DNA of 23,353 nt from positions 1 through 23,353 of IMG/VR virus record IMGVR_UViG_3300027749_000483. One strand, 5' to 3'. Source of the stretch: a virus. Under the pieces are notes generated by a model. The model did not search any database and was not told the DNA's origin. It worked only from the letters and a program-made list of their open reading frames with translations. A program made the position numbers and the translations under genes. This document shows, in pieces, positions 8,200-18,100 of the stretch; the stretch's first letter is position 1; each line of letters opens with the position of its first letter.

Positions 8200-9122
8200 T
8201 GACTTATAATGCATTGGCGGGAATTTCAGTAGCAACATCGGCAGCTTCCACTACATTTTATCAATTAACCGATCACAATAGACAACCCATCTCTATTGAC
8301 TTTGATATAATGGAAAAAGCTGCTCGTATGGCAGATGGAACTATGAGAAAATATGTAGTTGCTAGAAAAAGAAAAGTTTCTGTAAATTGGCAGGATTTGC
8401 CATCTGGAACTGGAGTACCTGTTTCAGACTATGATGTAATTCAATTAACTCCCTCTGCAGTAGCAGATGTTTGGACAAATTCAACAGGAAATACAAATAC
8501 TGCCACTCCTGGTCAATCATATACGGCTACTGCCAATATTCGTAGAACATTAGCAACTGCAGGAAATTCATATATAAGAATTGATTGGAAAAAAGCAGAC
8601 GGATCTTCTAATGGTAACACTGGAGCAACAAATATTTTATCTATTAATAATTCTTCATGGACACAATTGAGTGTTACTGCAACTGCTCCAGCAGATACGG
8701 CATATGCAATTATTGTAGTTAATGCAACTCCAACATCTATCATAGATTATATTTATGTAAAGTCTGTAATTTTTGCGGGAAATTCTGTTGCAACTTCTCG
8801 TTTTGTTGCTGGAACAAATACAACAATTTCTTTAACTTATTTATCAAATTTAAATTCAGGATATACAATGACAGCTGATGGTAATAAGGGTGGTGCTTGG
8901 ATTAAGTCTTTTTATGAACAAAATGTATTTAAACCAATTGTTGTTAAGATTACACATTCTGTAGATAATGCTGCAACAAATTCAAGTTCAGCTTTTGTTC
9001 CATCGCCTCAAAATACTGGAGAGTCATTTAGTTGCTTTATAACAAGCTTTAAATATGATATAATTAAGAGATATACGTTGACGGATTTAGTCAATGTTAG
9101 CATAGAATTCACGGAGATTTAA
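8199..9122 (+). CDS. Distal tail (Dit-like) minor tail protein with inserted jelly-roll domain
   Basis: 307 residues. The ATG shares its A with the TMP stop codon. The N-terminal part carries MADGTMRKYV, RKRKVSVNW and LPSGTG, which I associate with actinophage minor tail proteins placed directly after the tape measure. The end, with GAWIKSFYEQNVFKPIVV and TDLVNVSIEFTEI, looks like the closing strands of a tail-tube-type beta barrel. Between them (nt ~8460-8790) lies a Ser/Thr/Asn-rich beta domain with SYTATANIRR, WTQLSVTATAPA and IIDYIYVKSV, a pattern like CBM4/9-type jelly rolls. Role inferred: connects the tail tube to the baseplate hub, with a possible glycan-binding surface. The precise family is uncertain; position and motifs support a distal tail protein. 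Confidence 0.7.
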   Translation: MTYNALAGISVATSAASTTFYQLTDHNRQPISIDFDIMEKAARMADGTMRKYVVARKRKVSVNWQDLPSGTGVPVSDYDVIQLTPSAVADVWTNSTGNTNTATPGQSYTATANIRRTLATAGNSYIRIDWKKADGSSNGNTGATNILSINNSSWTQLSVTATAPADTAYAIIVVNATPTSIIDYIYVKSVIFAGNSVATSRFVAGTNTTISLTYLSNLNSGYTMTADGNKGGAWIKSFYEQNVFKPIVVKITHSVDNAATNSSSAFVPSPQNTGESFSCFITSFKYDIIKRYTLTDLVNVSIEFTEI

Positions 9123-12100
9123 TGCTAGGTACAGCATCAACTCAGCAACTATTTGCATCATCTACAGCAATTGCTTTAATTCCCCAAGTTTGGGCGGAAT
9201 GGAATTACAACGCTCTTATTCAACCATACACAACAACATCAAGTAGTGTTAGTGAAATTATTGCATCATCCGCTTCTGCTCTAAATACCTCGTCATTTTG
9301 GAACGCAGTCGTTGACAATGGAAAATTAAATGGAACAATTGCATACACATCATCTGCATTTGGCATAAATTCTATTGTTGACACATCTGGAAAAGCATTA
9401 TCATTTAAAATTTTAAGAAAAACAGCAGTAGATTCTAATTGGAATCATAAAGGTTTAATCTATTCTTCATTTTCATCTAGTGCTATTAACTTGCCAAAAA
9501 CAAATGGTTTTTACAAATTTGTTTTTTATGTCAGAAATGATTCAGTTAATTTCACTGATGGATACCCAGCAACAATTGCTGCTTCAAATGTAACAAAAAC
9601 AGTAAGTTCTTCTATATCAACATCATCCTATTATTATCGTGTTGTTGGAGTGGGAGCAGATAATCAATCACCAGGAATAGATTTTGTTAATAATTCAGAT
9701 AGAATATTTGTTCAGCCAGCAAGTAATGCTAGTGTGACTCTTTCCTGGACTGCAGATCCAAAAGCATTATCCTATAGAATTTACAGATCTACGTCCCCCA
9801 AATCTACAGAATATAGAACATCAACTGTAAGTTCTTCGTATGTCGATAGTGTAAGTTCATGCCTTTCTCAGTCTTATGCTCCATATTTAAATGCTCACAC
9901 AAGTGTTGTTCCAATAATTTCTGGAAGTGATTCTGGAGGCAATTCAGTTGGAACATCTTTCTATATTAAAAGCTCTGACACATCTGTTGGTACTCTTTCA
10001 AATAGGAATAACAACATTGATGTTGTGCCAGATGTTTGGAAAAAAGTTGAGCTATGGTTTACTGTTAATCCAAACACAGCAAGTGCTTTATCTAAAGTAA
10101 GTTTGAGTTTTGACATAACAGCAGATTATGAAAATACTTCTGTTGCTGTAGATAATATTACTCTACATCAAGTGTCCGAACATGACTACTACTTGAATGA
10201 ATTTTATTCTACATCATCCCCTTTTGAACCATTAAGACCAGGAGAAGCATTTACTAATGTTTTGATGCCAAATGAAGATAAGATAGTGCATGGATATGGA
10301 ACGGCTTCTTACAAAAAGCCAGCATCATTTGGAGTAAAGAGTCCACAAATTTTAATTGAAAAAGGAACAACTAGTCCATTTATTCAAGTTTTGCCATCAC
10401 AAGATGATAAATTTACTTATTATATTTCAGATTCAACCGATAAAGCAATTCAAGCACAGTATGATAGATACATGTCCATCAATAAAATTGTATTGAAATA
10501 TAATACATCTTTTAATACAATTTCTTCTGGATCCATACTTCTGTATACGGGATCTGCAAATACTTTAACTAAAATTTCATTATCAGCTGGTGATTTTAAT
10601 GATAATGGAGTAACTGTTTTATATTATAATAGTTCAAGTTGGTCTACTACACCTTGGGATGCACCACCCCAATTAGATTCATATGGAGCATTACAAAATG
10701 TAGTTAGTCAAGTTAGAGGTATTGGTTTTGTTGCTGGAACTATTACTAAAAAAACAAAATATAGCACATTTTCAGATAGCGGGGATTTTTCAAAAGCACA
10801 TATTATTGAACTATCCCCTAGGTTAGAACTAGATTTATCTCCAGAACTTATTTCGTATGATTGCAAAAATGAACTTAGCTCACAAACAACTGACGGTTTT
10901 CCAATTTCATATATCAATGCAAATGCTGGAAATTTAACTTTTTCAAATATTCCTTTATATCAATCAGATGGGTCATCTGCTGCAACCATTTTTGAGAATA
11001 GGTCAAAAAACGCAACATTCTACAATTTACTAAGGCAAGGAATTAAATTCAATTGTTTTTTAAAGTCCCCAGATTTTCAGAAAGATTTAATTGAAAAAGT
11101 TCCACAATTTGTTTTATATTCAGATTCTTGGCAAATTAATGATATTGGTGAAGTTTCAGTTTCACTGTATGATTACATGAAAGTTTTTGCACAGTCAGCA
11201 GAATCTCCAAGATATGCTTGCGACAACAGTAATTTATTTAATATTATCACTACATTATTTGCAGTATCAGGGTATAGTGATTACGATTATGATGCATTAC
11301 TTAACATTTGTGCTGGTGCTACCGAAACATCATATTTTTGGTTTGATGAACAAAAAACAGTATTTGAAAATTTACAAGAGTTATTTATTGTACATCAAAT
11401 TGGGGCTTTCATGGATGAGTATGGAATCATGAGATTTAAAAGCTTGTCTCAAATTTTTAAACAAATAAACTCATCTAATTTTTATGCAAATTTTCCAGTG
11501 ACAGATATAAACAAAACTGTAGGTTCATCAAATATTAACTATATTCCAAATTTAATTCCAAGTTCATATAGCGAAACAATATCTGAAAAAGTTGGAAAGG
11601 TTATTGCTAGATATACACTATCTTTAAGAAGCAATAGCATCGATAATTCAGGAAAAGACGGGACCTCAAGATCATCTGATACTACCACTACCGCATGGTA
11701 TGAAACTGAAAATATTGCTTTACCAAGTTTTTATTTAGAAGAATCTTTATACAAGGCTCAAAATTATATCAGTGTTCCAAAAACAGTTATTAATGGTAAA
11801 AATATTAGACATTCTTTGGGAAATTTTTCAGGAGAGCTTTTAATTGGAAAAGAAATAGTGTCTTATGCTGGTGCTGAATATATTTTTTATGGAGCAAACT
11901 CATCTTCTCCAGTATACATAGCTAGAAATGTTCAGCAACAATCAGACATTGATGATGGAATTGCAGAGGTTAATAGATTATTAATTGATCAAATAGATAA
12001 TAGGGTTGACTATTATCCAACTGGAAAACTTCTTAATATTTCTCGTGGCTTGTATGGAACAAGTGCTGAAGACCACTTAACATTAAAAACAAAAAATGAG

Positions 12101-13648
12101 ATTGGAAATTCTATTACATCATCTTTTAATACCTACATATATAATGAATCAAATGGAGAAATATCAAATGTATCTAATGCGCTTGACGCATCAAATATTG
12201 GACTTTCTTTAAGGTCTGCTAAAAATAATCAAAGAGTTTTACTTTCTCCAGTTATTAAAGATTCAGATTATAATTTTTTTGCAGTAGACTTTCAAGTTCC
12301 AGTATCTGATATAACAACAAATTTTGGTCAAAAAATTCTTAAAGCTGCGGGAAGCAAAAAGCAAAAAGCTAAACGTGTTCAAACACTACAAAATTCTCAG
12401 CATTCACAAGACCTTGAAGTTGGATTATTTTTTAATCTTAACAATAACTCTACAATAAATAAAGCTAAAACATCTAGTGCAACTTATTTTATTTCTTTAC
12501 AACTAAACAATATTTATGGGAAAAAAGATGAGTATACTATGGCTATTTACAAGCAGTCAGAAACAACAAAAAAATTAGTACCAGTTGGAAAAACAAATGG
12601 ATCAGCAGCAAAAAATATTTCAATATCAGCAATATTTGATGGAAGAAATAGTGAATATTCTAATAGTGAAACTGGATATCATCGATTGTCTGTTTATGTT
12701 CAAGGGTCGTATTTGAAAGTAGCCATTGATAATATTGAAATAGCAACGGTTCAGGGAACATTTAATAATTTAACTGGATCTGAATTTGGCTTCTATATGA
12801 AGAATACTACTGCTCTAAAACCAAAAGCTCATGTAAAAATTCAAGAAATTTATGCAGACAAGGTAGTAGAAGATTTAACTAGAAAAGTAGGTGCGATAGA
12901 GTTTGACGTTTCTCCAAGATATTATTTCTTAAGTAGAAAATATTTAAATAATCTTGTCAACCATATTCCAATCAATACATCTCCATACTTATTTCAAGCA
13001 AATCCACAGGTACGGGGAATAAAATATTACGATGTTAAAATGTCGGGAACTCCAATTTATTCTAATACTGCTGGATTCTTGCCACATGTTTATGGAATTG
13101 TTAATAGTGCTAGAGCTAATAATGAAGTTAGTAAAACTTTAGGTCCTATTAAAAATAGTGATTTACAATACTCTGACCTTTTTTGTGATCCATTTAATGC
13201 AAAATTTGTTGTTGTAAACAATACAAATGAATTAGTTCCATTAAGTGATAGCAATAATAATGAAGTTATTCCATTAAGTATTCTCGCAAAAGTTTATCAA
13301 AAAACATCTGAAAGAATTATTGAAAGAGTTGTTGATTCTAATCACATAAATAATAGTAGAGAAATTCAAATAAAATGGGCAAATAATAAAAATGAAGTAG
13401 AAAAAATATTAAATTTAATGCAAAAATCTTTAGACAGTTTTTACTCAAGCATTAATGTATCCATATTTTACAACCCACTTATTCAAGTGGGAGATTTTGC
13501 TCAAATAAGTTACTCTTTGAAGAGATTGGGGTATGACCCTGCAGACCCCACAGTAACTCCTATAAAATGTTTAGTAACATCAGTTTCTCACAGCTTTAGC
13601 GAAGGATATTCCACTACAGATCTTATCTTAAAGCCTATAATAATTTAA
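9122..13648 (+). CDS. Baseplate hub / tail-associated (Tal-like) protein with FN3 and LamG-like domains
   Basis: 1508 residues; ATG overlaps the previous stop by 1 nt. The N-terminus has IPQVWAEWNYN, a segment typical of actinophage tail-tip proteins. Residues ~155-247 look like an FN3 domain (YYYRVVGVGADNQSP, VTLSW, YRIYRST). Flanking segments (residues ~40-150 and ~270-355) look like a jelly roll ending in VAVDNITLHQ. Residues ~580-800 are the probable hub core. Residues ~1100-1250 resemble a concanavalin/LamG-like sandwich (YHRLSVYVQGSYLKVAIDN). The C-terminal NPLIQVGDFAQISY, CLVTSVSHSFS and STTDLILKP match the end of Tal/gp27-type hubs. Likely role: tail-tip hub that closes the tube and contributes to receptor contact. 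No peptidase motif was noticed. This is the last gene before a short gap with a promoter-like element. Confidence 0.75.
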   Translation: MLGTASTQQLFASSTAIALIPQVWAEWNYNALIQPYTTTSSSVSEIIASSASALNTSSFWNAVVDNGKLNGTIAYTSSAFGINSIVDTSGKALSFKILRKTAVDSNWNHKGLIYSSFSSSAINLPKTNGFYKFVFYVRNDSVNFTDGYPATIAASNVTKTVSSSISTSSYYYRVVGVGADNQSPGIDFVNNSDRIFVQPASNASVTLSWTADPKALSYRIYRSTSPKSTEYRTSTVSSSYVDSVSSCLSQSYAPYLNAHTSVVPIISGSDSGGNSVGTSFYIKSSDTSVGTLSNRNNNIDVVPDVWKKVELWFTVNPNTASALSKVSLSFDITADYENTSVAVDNITLHQVSEHDYYLNEFYSTSSPFEPLRPGEAFTNVLMPNEDKIVHGYGTASYKKPASFGVKSPQILIEKGTTSPFIQVLPSQDDKFTYYISDSTDKAIQAQYDRYMSINKIVLKYNTSFNTISSGSILLYTGSANTLTKISLSAGDFNDNGVTVLYYNSSSWSTTPWDAPPQLDSYGALQNVVSQVRGIGFVAGTITKKTKYSTFSDSGDFSKAHIIELSPRLELDLSPELISYDCKNELSSQTTDGFPISYINANAGNLTFSNIPLYQSDGSSAATIFENRSKNATFYNLLRQGIKFNCFLKSPDFQKDLIEKVPQFVLYSDSWQINDIGEVSVSLYDYMKVFAQSAESPRYACDNSNLFNIITTLFAVSGYSDYDYDALLNICAGATETSYFWFDEQKTVFENLQELFIVHQIGAFMDEYGIMRFKSLSQIFKQINSSNFYANFPVTDINKTVGSSNINYIPNLIPSSYSETISEKVGKVIARYTLSLRSNSIDNSGKDGTSRSSDTTTTAWYETENIALPSFYLEESLYKAQNYISVPKTVINGKNIRHSLGNFSGELLIGKEIVSYAGAEYIFYGANSSSPVYIARNVQQQSDIDDGIAEVNRLLIDQIDNRVDYYPTGKLLNISRGLYGTSAEDHLTLKTKNEIGNSITSSFNTYIYNESNGEISNVSNALDASNIGLSLRSAKNNQRVLLSPVIKDSDYNFFAVDFQVPVSDITTNFGQKILKAAGSKKQKAKRVQTLQNSQHSQDLEVGLFFNLNNNSTINKAKTSSATYFISLQLNNIYGKKDEYTMAIYKQSETTKKLVPVGKTNGSAAKNISISAIFDGRNSEYSNSETGYHRLSVYVQGSYLKVAIDNIEIATVQGTFNNLTGSEFGFYMKNTTALKPKAHVKIQEIYADKVVEDLTRKVGAIEFDVSPRYYFLSRKYLNNLVNHIPINTSPYLFQANPQVRGIKYYDVKMSGTPIYSNTAGFLPHVYGIVNSARANNEVSKTLGPIKNSDLQYSDLFCDPFNAKFVVVNNTNELVPLSDSNNNEVIPLSILAKVYQKTSERIIERVVDSNHINNSREIQIKWANNKNEVEKILNLMQKSLDSFYSSINVSIFYNPLIQVGDFAQISYSLKRLGYDPADPTVTPIKCLVTSVSHSFSEGYSTTDLILKPIII

Positions 13649-13652
13649 TAAA

Positions 13653-13661
13653 TGGTATAAT
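13653..13661 (+). promoter_or_regulatory. Extended -10 promoter element upstream of the fibre module
   Basis: TGGTATAAT is a perfect extended -10 (TGnTATAAT) in the 33-nt gap after the Tal-like gene. No convincing -35 hexamer lies 16-18 nt upstream, which extended -10 promoters do not strictly need. A GGAGG ribosome binding site (13671-13675) lies 6 nt before the ATG at 13682, so a transcript starting near 13668 would carry little or only part of it; the site could also be chance in AT-rich DNA. Confidence 0.45.
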
Positions 13662-13681
13662 ATATAGAATGGAGGATAATA

Positions 13682-14152
13682 ATGATTGATGAACTAAATG
13701 GGTTTTCTATAGAAAATTCAGAGAAATTTGTAAATCCTGCATCCATACCATCTAAAAGAGTTATTAATATTTATCGTGATGACCCAAGAAACAATCCAGA
13801 TTATATATCTAATTGTGGATTTGCAATAAATATCATTGATGGGGATAACCCTGTTGCTGACTTAGACGTAAAAGTTTCCTCAGTTTTTACTGGAGAAGGC
13901 TCTAATCCAGAACAACATATCTTAGAAAATAATAAAACAGATAGTCTTAACACAGATAGATTAATTTCTGTAGATCAAACATCTACCCCACTAGCTTCTC
14001 CACAAAATATATATTTAAGTCCAACATCATGGCAGCTAGAAGATTACTCTTCTGCAGGAAATGGATCTATTAGATGGGTAGCATCTTTATATTTTGATGA
14101 TGTAGTTGGCGCATCCGAATACGAATACACATTGAATGCGAGAACAAGTTGA
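13682..14152 (+). CDS. Small structural protein ending in a half FN3-like domain
   Basis: 156 residues, with a strong GGAGG site at a spacing of 6 nt. The bulk of the protein is not recognised. Its last ~45 residues (SPQNIYLSPTSW, NGSIRWVASLYFDD, GASEYEYTLNA) read like the first strands (A, B, C) of a phage FN3 domain, and the protein then stops where the second half should follow. The missing half appears at the start of the fibre gene at 15102. Its position between the hub and the fibre suggests a baseplate or fibre-attachment role. There is no signal peptide or membrane segment. Confidence 0.7.
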   Translation: MIDELNGFSIENSEKFVNPASIPSKRVINIYRDDPRNNPDYISNCGFAINIIDGDNPVADLDVKVSSVFTGEGSNPEQHILENNKTDSLNTDRLISVDQTSTPLASPQNIYLSPTSWQLEDYSSAGNGSIRWVASLYFDDVVGASEYEYTLNARTS

Positions 14153-15102
14153 TAAAAGGAAAATATGTAATAAAATCAGGCGATGAAGTTATAGCCGAAA
14201 CAGAAAATAAAATTATGGCAAAGGGAATTGAAGCTATAAATCTATACCTTACAAACGGAATTGCTGATTGGGCGGGATCTATTGGATATGGGGCAACAAC
14301 AGAAGCAAATACAGCATCTAACATCACATACTTAAGGTATGAATTAGGAAAAGCTGTAGTTTCTAGTAAGACTTACCTAAGTGCTTCAAATCAAATTGTT
14401 ATTAAGGCAAGTATCCCAAATACTTTTTCGGGAGAAGTTTATGAACTTGGAGTATTTCCAACAAATATTGTTTCTGGAAATAAAGACGCTTTTGTTTTTA
14501 CTAATTTTGATGAGATATTATCTAGCACTGGAACTGGGTCAAGTGCTTGGTTGCAAGGATCTTCAAATCTTTCTAGCAATAGTGCTGCTTCGTTGAGTGC
14601 AACATCTAGAGCAAGTGCTTCTAGCATTTATGTCAATACGTCAAGTGTTTTATCTAACTTTTCAATTGTTGCAGATTTAAGTGATTACACTTCTTCGGAC
14701 AGGTTGCATCTTTTATATTATGTACCAACGACGGGATCTGCAGCAATTCCTGCAAGCATAACTTTTACATTCTATGATAGTAACTCTGCCAGTTGGTCTT
14801 CTAGTGCAACAGCCCTTGATCAAACTAGCCCTGGATTTAAATATACATTTATTAGTATGCAAGCCCCAGATCCATACTGGAGTGGAGTTGTTACTAATAT
14901 AACAGCAAGTTTTGCTAATAGTGCTAACTCTTCTAATAAAAATATTGTATTTGATGCTTTAAGGTTTAGAGAAAATGCAACAACAAAACCAATTGAAAAT
15001 ACATTAGTAAGTAGAGCTATATCAACAAGTTCAACTGTTCCAATATTTTCAACAACATATGGACAACCACTACAAATTGAGTATTACTTAACGGTGTCGT
15101 AA
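14149..15102 (+). CDS. Baseplate/fibre-associated structural protein (TTG start)
   Basis: 317 residues. The TTG at 14149 overlaps the previous TGA by 4 nt. I prefer it to the ATG at 14215 because the domain begins at once with KGKYVIKSGDEVIAETENK, a pattern common at the start of phage baseplate/fibre proteins, followed by GIEAINLYLTNGIADWAGSI and IGYGATTEAN. The C-terminus (TYGQPLQIEYYLTVS) fits the end of the same family. A Ser/Thr-rich jelly-roll-like insertion (nt ~14500-14980; WLQGSSNLSSNS, ITFTFYDSNSASW, NIVFDALRF) sits in between. Low initiation efficiency of TTG plus the overlap suggests translational coupling with the upstream gene. It apparently interrupts the FN3 reading shared by its neighbours. 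Structural role likely; exact function unknown. Confidence 0.7.
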   Translation: MIKGKYVIKSGDEVIAETENKIMAKGIEAINLYLTNGIADWAGSIGYGATTEANTASNITYLRYELGKAVVSSKTYLSASNQIVIKASIPNTFSGEVYELGVFPTNIVSGNKDAFVFTNFDEILSSTGTGSSAWLQGSSNLSSNSAASLSATSRASASSIYVNTSSVLSNFSIVADLSDYTSSDRLHLLYYVPTTGSAAIPASITFTFYDSNSASWSSSATALDQTSPGFKYTFISMQAPDPYWSGVVTNITASFANSANSSNKNIVFDALRFRENATTKPIENTLVSRAISTSSTVPIFSTTYGQPLQIEYYLTVS

Positions 15103-18100
15103 TGGGTTTTATAAATTTAACGGGTCTTACTCCAGGAAAAACTTATGATATTGCAGTAAGAGCAAAAAGCCCAGATGGTGTTGTTTCTGGCAATTCTATT
15201 GTTTATACTTTTACCGCCCCATCTACAAATATTGATGGAACACAATTAGTTGCAACTAATCAATCTGTAGTTACTGCTCTTGCACCAAGTTCATCAAGTG
15301 TTACTGGTGGAGCATTAATTGCTGGAGGTTTAGATGCAAGTGGTGCTGCTGCTGCAGGTGCATTAAATCTTGGAAGTGTTTGGAATGGAACAGCAAGTTC
15401 TATATCCAAATTAACGGGCACAGCAAGCACTGGGGCGGTAGTTATAAATAGCACTGGTATTCTAGGATACCAATTATCTTCAACATCTTCAGGACAGGCT
15501 AATTTCTTCCTTGATACAGCATCAGGTAATGCTTATTTTAGAGGAACTGTATATGCTAATGCAGGACAAATTGGCGGGTTTTTAATTGATACTACTAGCC
15601 TATCTGCAAGCAGTATGTATTACAATAATCTATCTGCTTATGATCCATCATTTGAAGATAATTGGCAAGATTATTGGGTGGCATCTGCCACCATGTCAGT
15701 TTCCGCTGAAGAATTTAAGTTTTTTGAATTTCAAGATAATTCATCTCTTACTCCACAATCATCACTTGCCTATGCAACAGTGCATGCAGCAGCAGCAAAT
15801 ACTCCATCACTTGCAGTACGAACTGCCACATTGTCTGCAAGTAGTTTTAAGATGGTTATGTATAAAAATGCTGCATCAGCAATAGCTTTTTCAAATTCAG
15901 ATTTAGGAATGACTATAGGAAATTCTTATATTCTGTCTGCTTATGTTTCAAAACCTACTTCAGCATCTGCATCAAATTCAAATAATATATATATGCAAGT
16001 AAATCGATATAATGCTTCAGTTTCTGGAACTCTGACAGGAAGTTGGACTTCTTCAATAAGTCCGATTACCAGTAGTTCTTGGACAAGATTGTCCGTAGTG
16101 CTATCTCCATCATCTTCTGAGTATTACACAATATCTATCGCTGACCCAGATGGTCAAAGCAATACAGGAAGAGGTTCAGCAGTAGAGGCAACATTCTCTG
16201 TTGATTCAATTCAATTAATAAGTGGAACAACTTTATCTCCATATGGATATAGCAATCAAGTTGTTATTAATCCATCAAGCAATATTCCAATTAAACTTAG
16301 TTCAATAAATAATGATTCTACCCTAACTAATATTTTTAGCGTTTACACGGATGGAGGAATTCTTGGAAATTATTTTTATGTAAAAAAACAATCTAAAATT
16401 AATGATATTTATTTTGGTGCTAAAAATATTACAAATATTTCTATTGGTGATTTTAATTCTACTCATCAAAAAAATACAAGCGGTAATAATATTAATATAG
16501 GAATTAGTACAATGCCATTTCATGTCAGTGGTTCAAACAACGTACTAATTGGAACAAATGCGGGATATTTCTTGCAATATGGTTCAAACAATGTAGTTAT
16601 TGGTGGTGCAAAATTAAATTATGCTACAGATGGAAATGTTGTAATTGCCGATGGTGCTGGTAATATTAGAATACAGGCAGATTCTACAGGTCTTGTAACA
16701 ATTCCAGGAAATGCATCTGTAACTGGAAAGATTACTGCTGCTTCATTTGTAGGAAATGGGGCGGGACTTACAGGAATTACTGTAACTGCATCAGCTACAG
16801 GTTCTATTACTATTGGATCTACTTTAATACCTTTGAATACTACAACAGCATCTCTGGGGGGTCTGACAAAATTTGACCTTACAGATAATACATCTTTTGC
16901 AAATTTTTCAGTTTTAACTCAGGCACCCAACATATATGGTGGACCCATAAGTTTAAAAACACAGGCTAACAGTTCAGGTACTGGCACCTCTACGGGTGGA
17001 GGAATCACTATTGAAACAACATCTACTGCTACAAATACTTCAGGCGCAGGTGGCGGATCAATTAATATTCAAACTAATGGAAACTCTTCAGGTGTTGCTA
17101 TTGCACAAGGTGGAAATATTGATATTTTGACATCAAAAAGTGGTAGCACTGGGACATCTGGTTCTATATCTATAATCTCTAACAATAAGTTTTTAATATC
17201 AGCTATTGGAAATTCAGGATCAATTGATAACTTTAGGATAGGTGCCACAACTCCTAGAGATGGAAACTTTTCAGATATTGGTTTGATTTCTCCAGGAACT
17301 GGATACTTTACATCTGGATCCTTTACAAGTTTAACAATTAGTAATTATGCAACAATTACTCTTGGAACAACTCCAACAGCTGCTGGGCTTGTTATAAAAA
17401 ATCAATATCTTAATCAAACCGCCAACCTTTTTGAATTAAAAAGTTACACATCATCTGTAGCAATTTTTTACTTTGACAACGATGCTAATCTTTTTTCTAA
17501 CAGAACTGCTTCTTTTACAAAAAATGTAACGGCTTCAGCATTTGTTGGCAATGGATCTTTGCTTACCAATATAACAGCTTCTAATATATCTGGAACTGTG
17601 GCAAGTGCTACAAATTCTTCAAGTGCAGGATATGCAGCAAGTGCAGGATACCTACCAGTATCTGGATTATCCGCATCTACAATTACAATTGGTTCTACTG
17701 CAATTGGATTGGGTAGTACCACAGCATCTTTGGGTGGAATAACAAGTGTGAGTATTTCTTCAGGTTCAGCAAATCCTCTTACAGTAACAAGTGGTGTTGC
17801 ACAAACTAATTCAACTGGCGGAACAATATCTTTATCTACATCTGCAAATGCTACAATTAATGCAACTCCAACGGGAGGTAATATAAATATTTCTACAAGT
17901 GCTGCTGGATCTGGCATGGGTCTTGCGGGAGGTGGAAATATTACTATTCAAACTACTGCTACAGGAACTGGTACTCCTGGAAATATTACAATCTCTGCTG
18001 CTTCTGGATTTACTCCTGGAACAATAAACAATTTTAATATTGGTGCAACAACTCCAGGAACTGGAAACTTTACTGAATTAACTATAAGTGGGTCATCTGT

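Noticed and set aside
17468-17917. Antisense open frame (149 codons) within the fibre gene
   Set aside because: Same cause as the 291-codon frame: biased composition of the fibre repeats.
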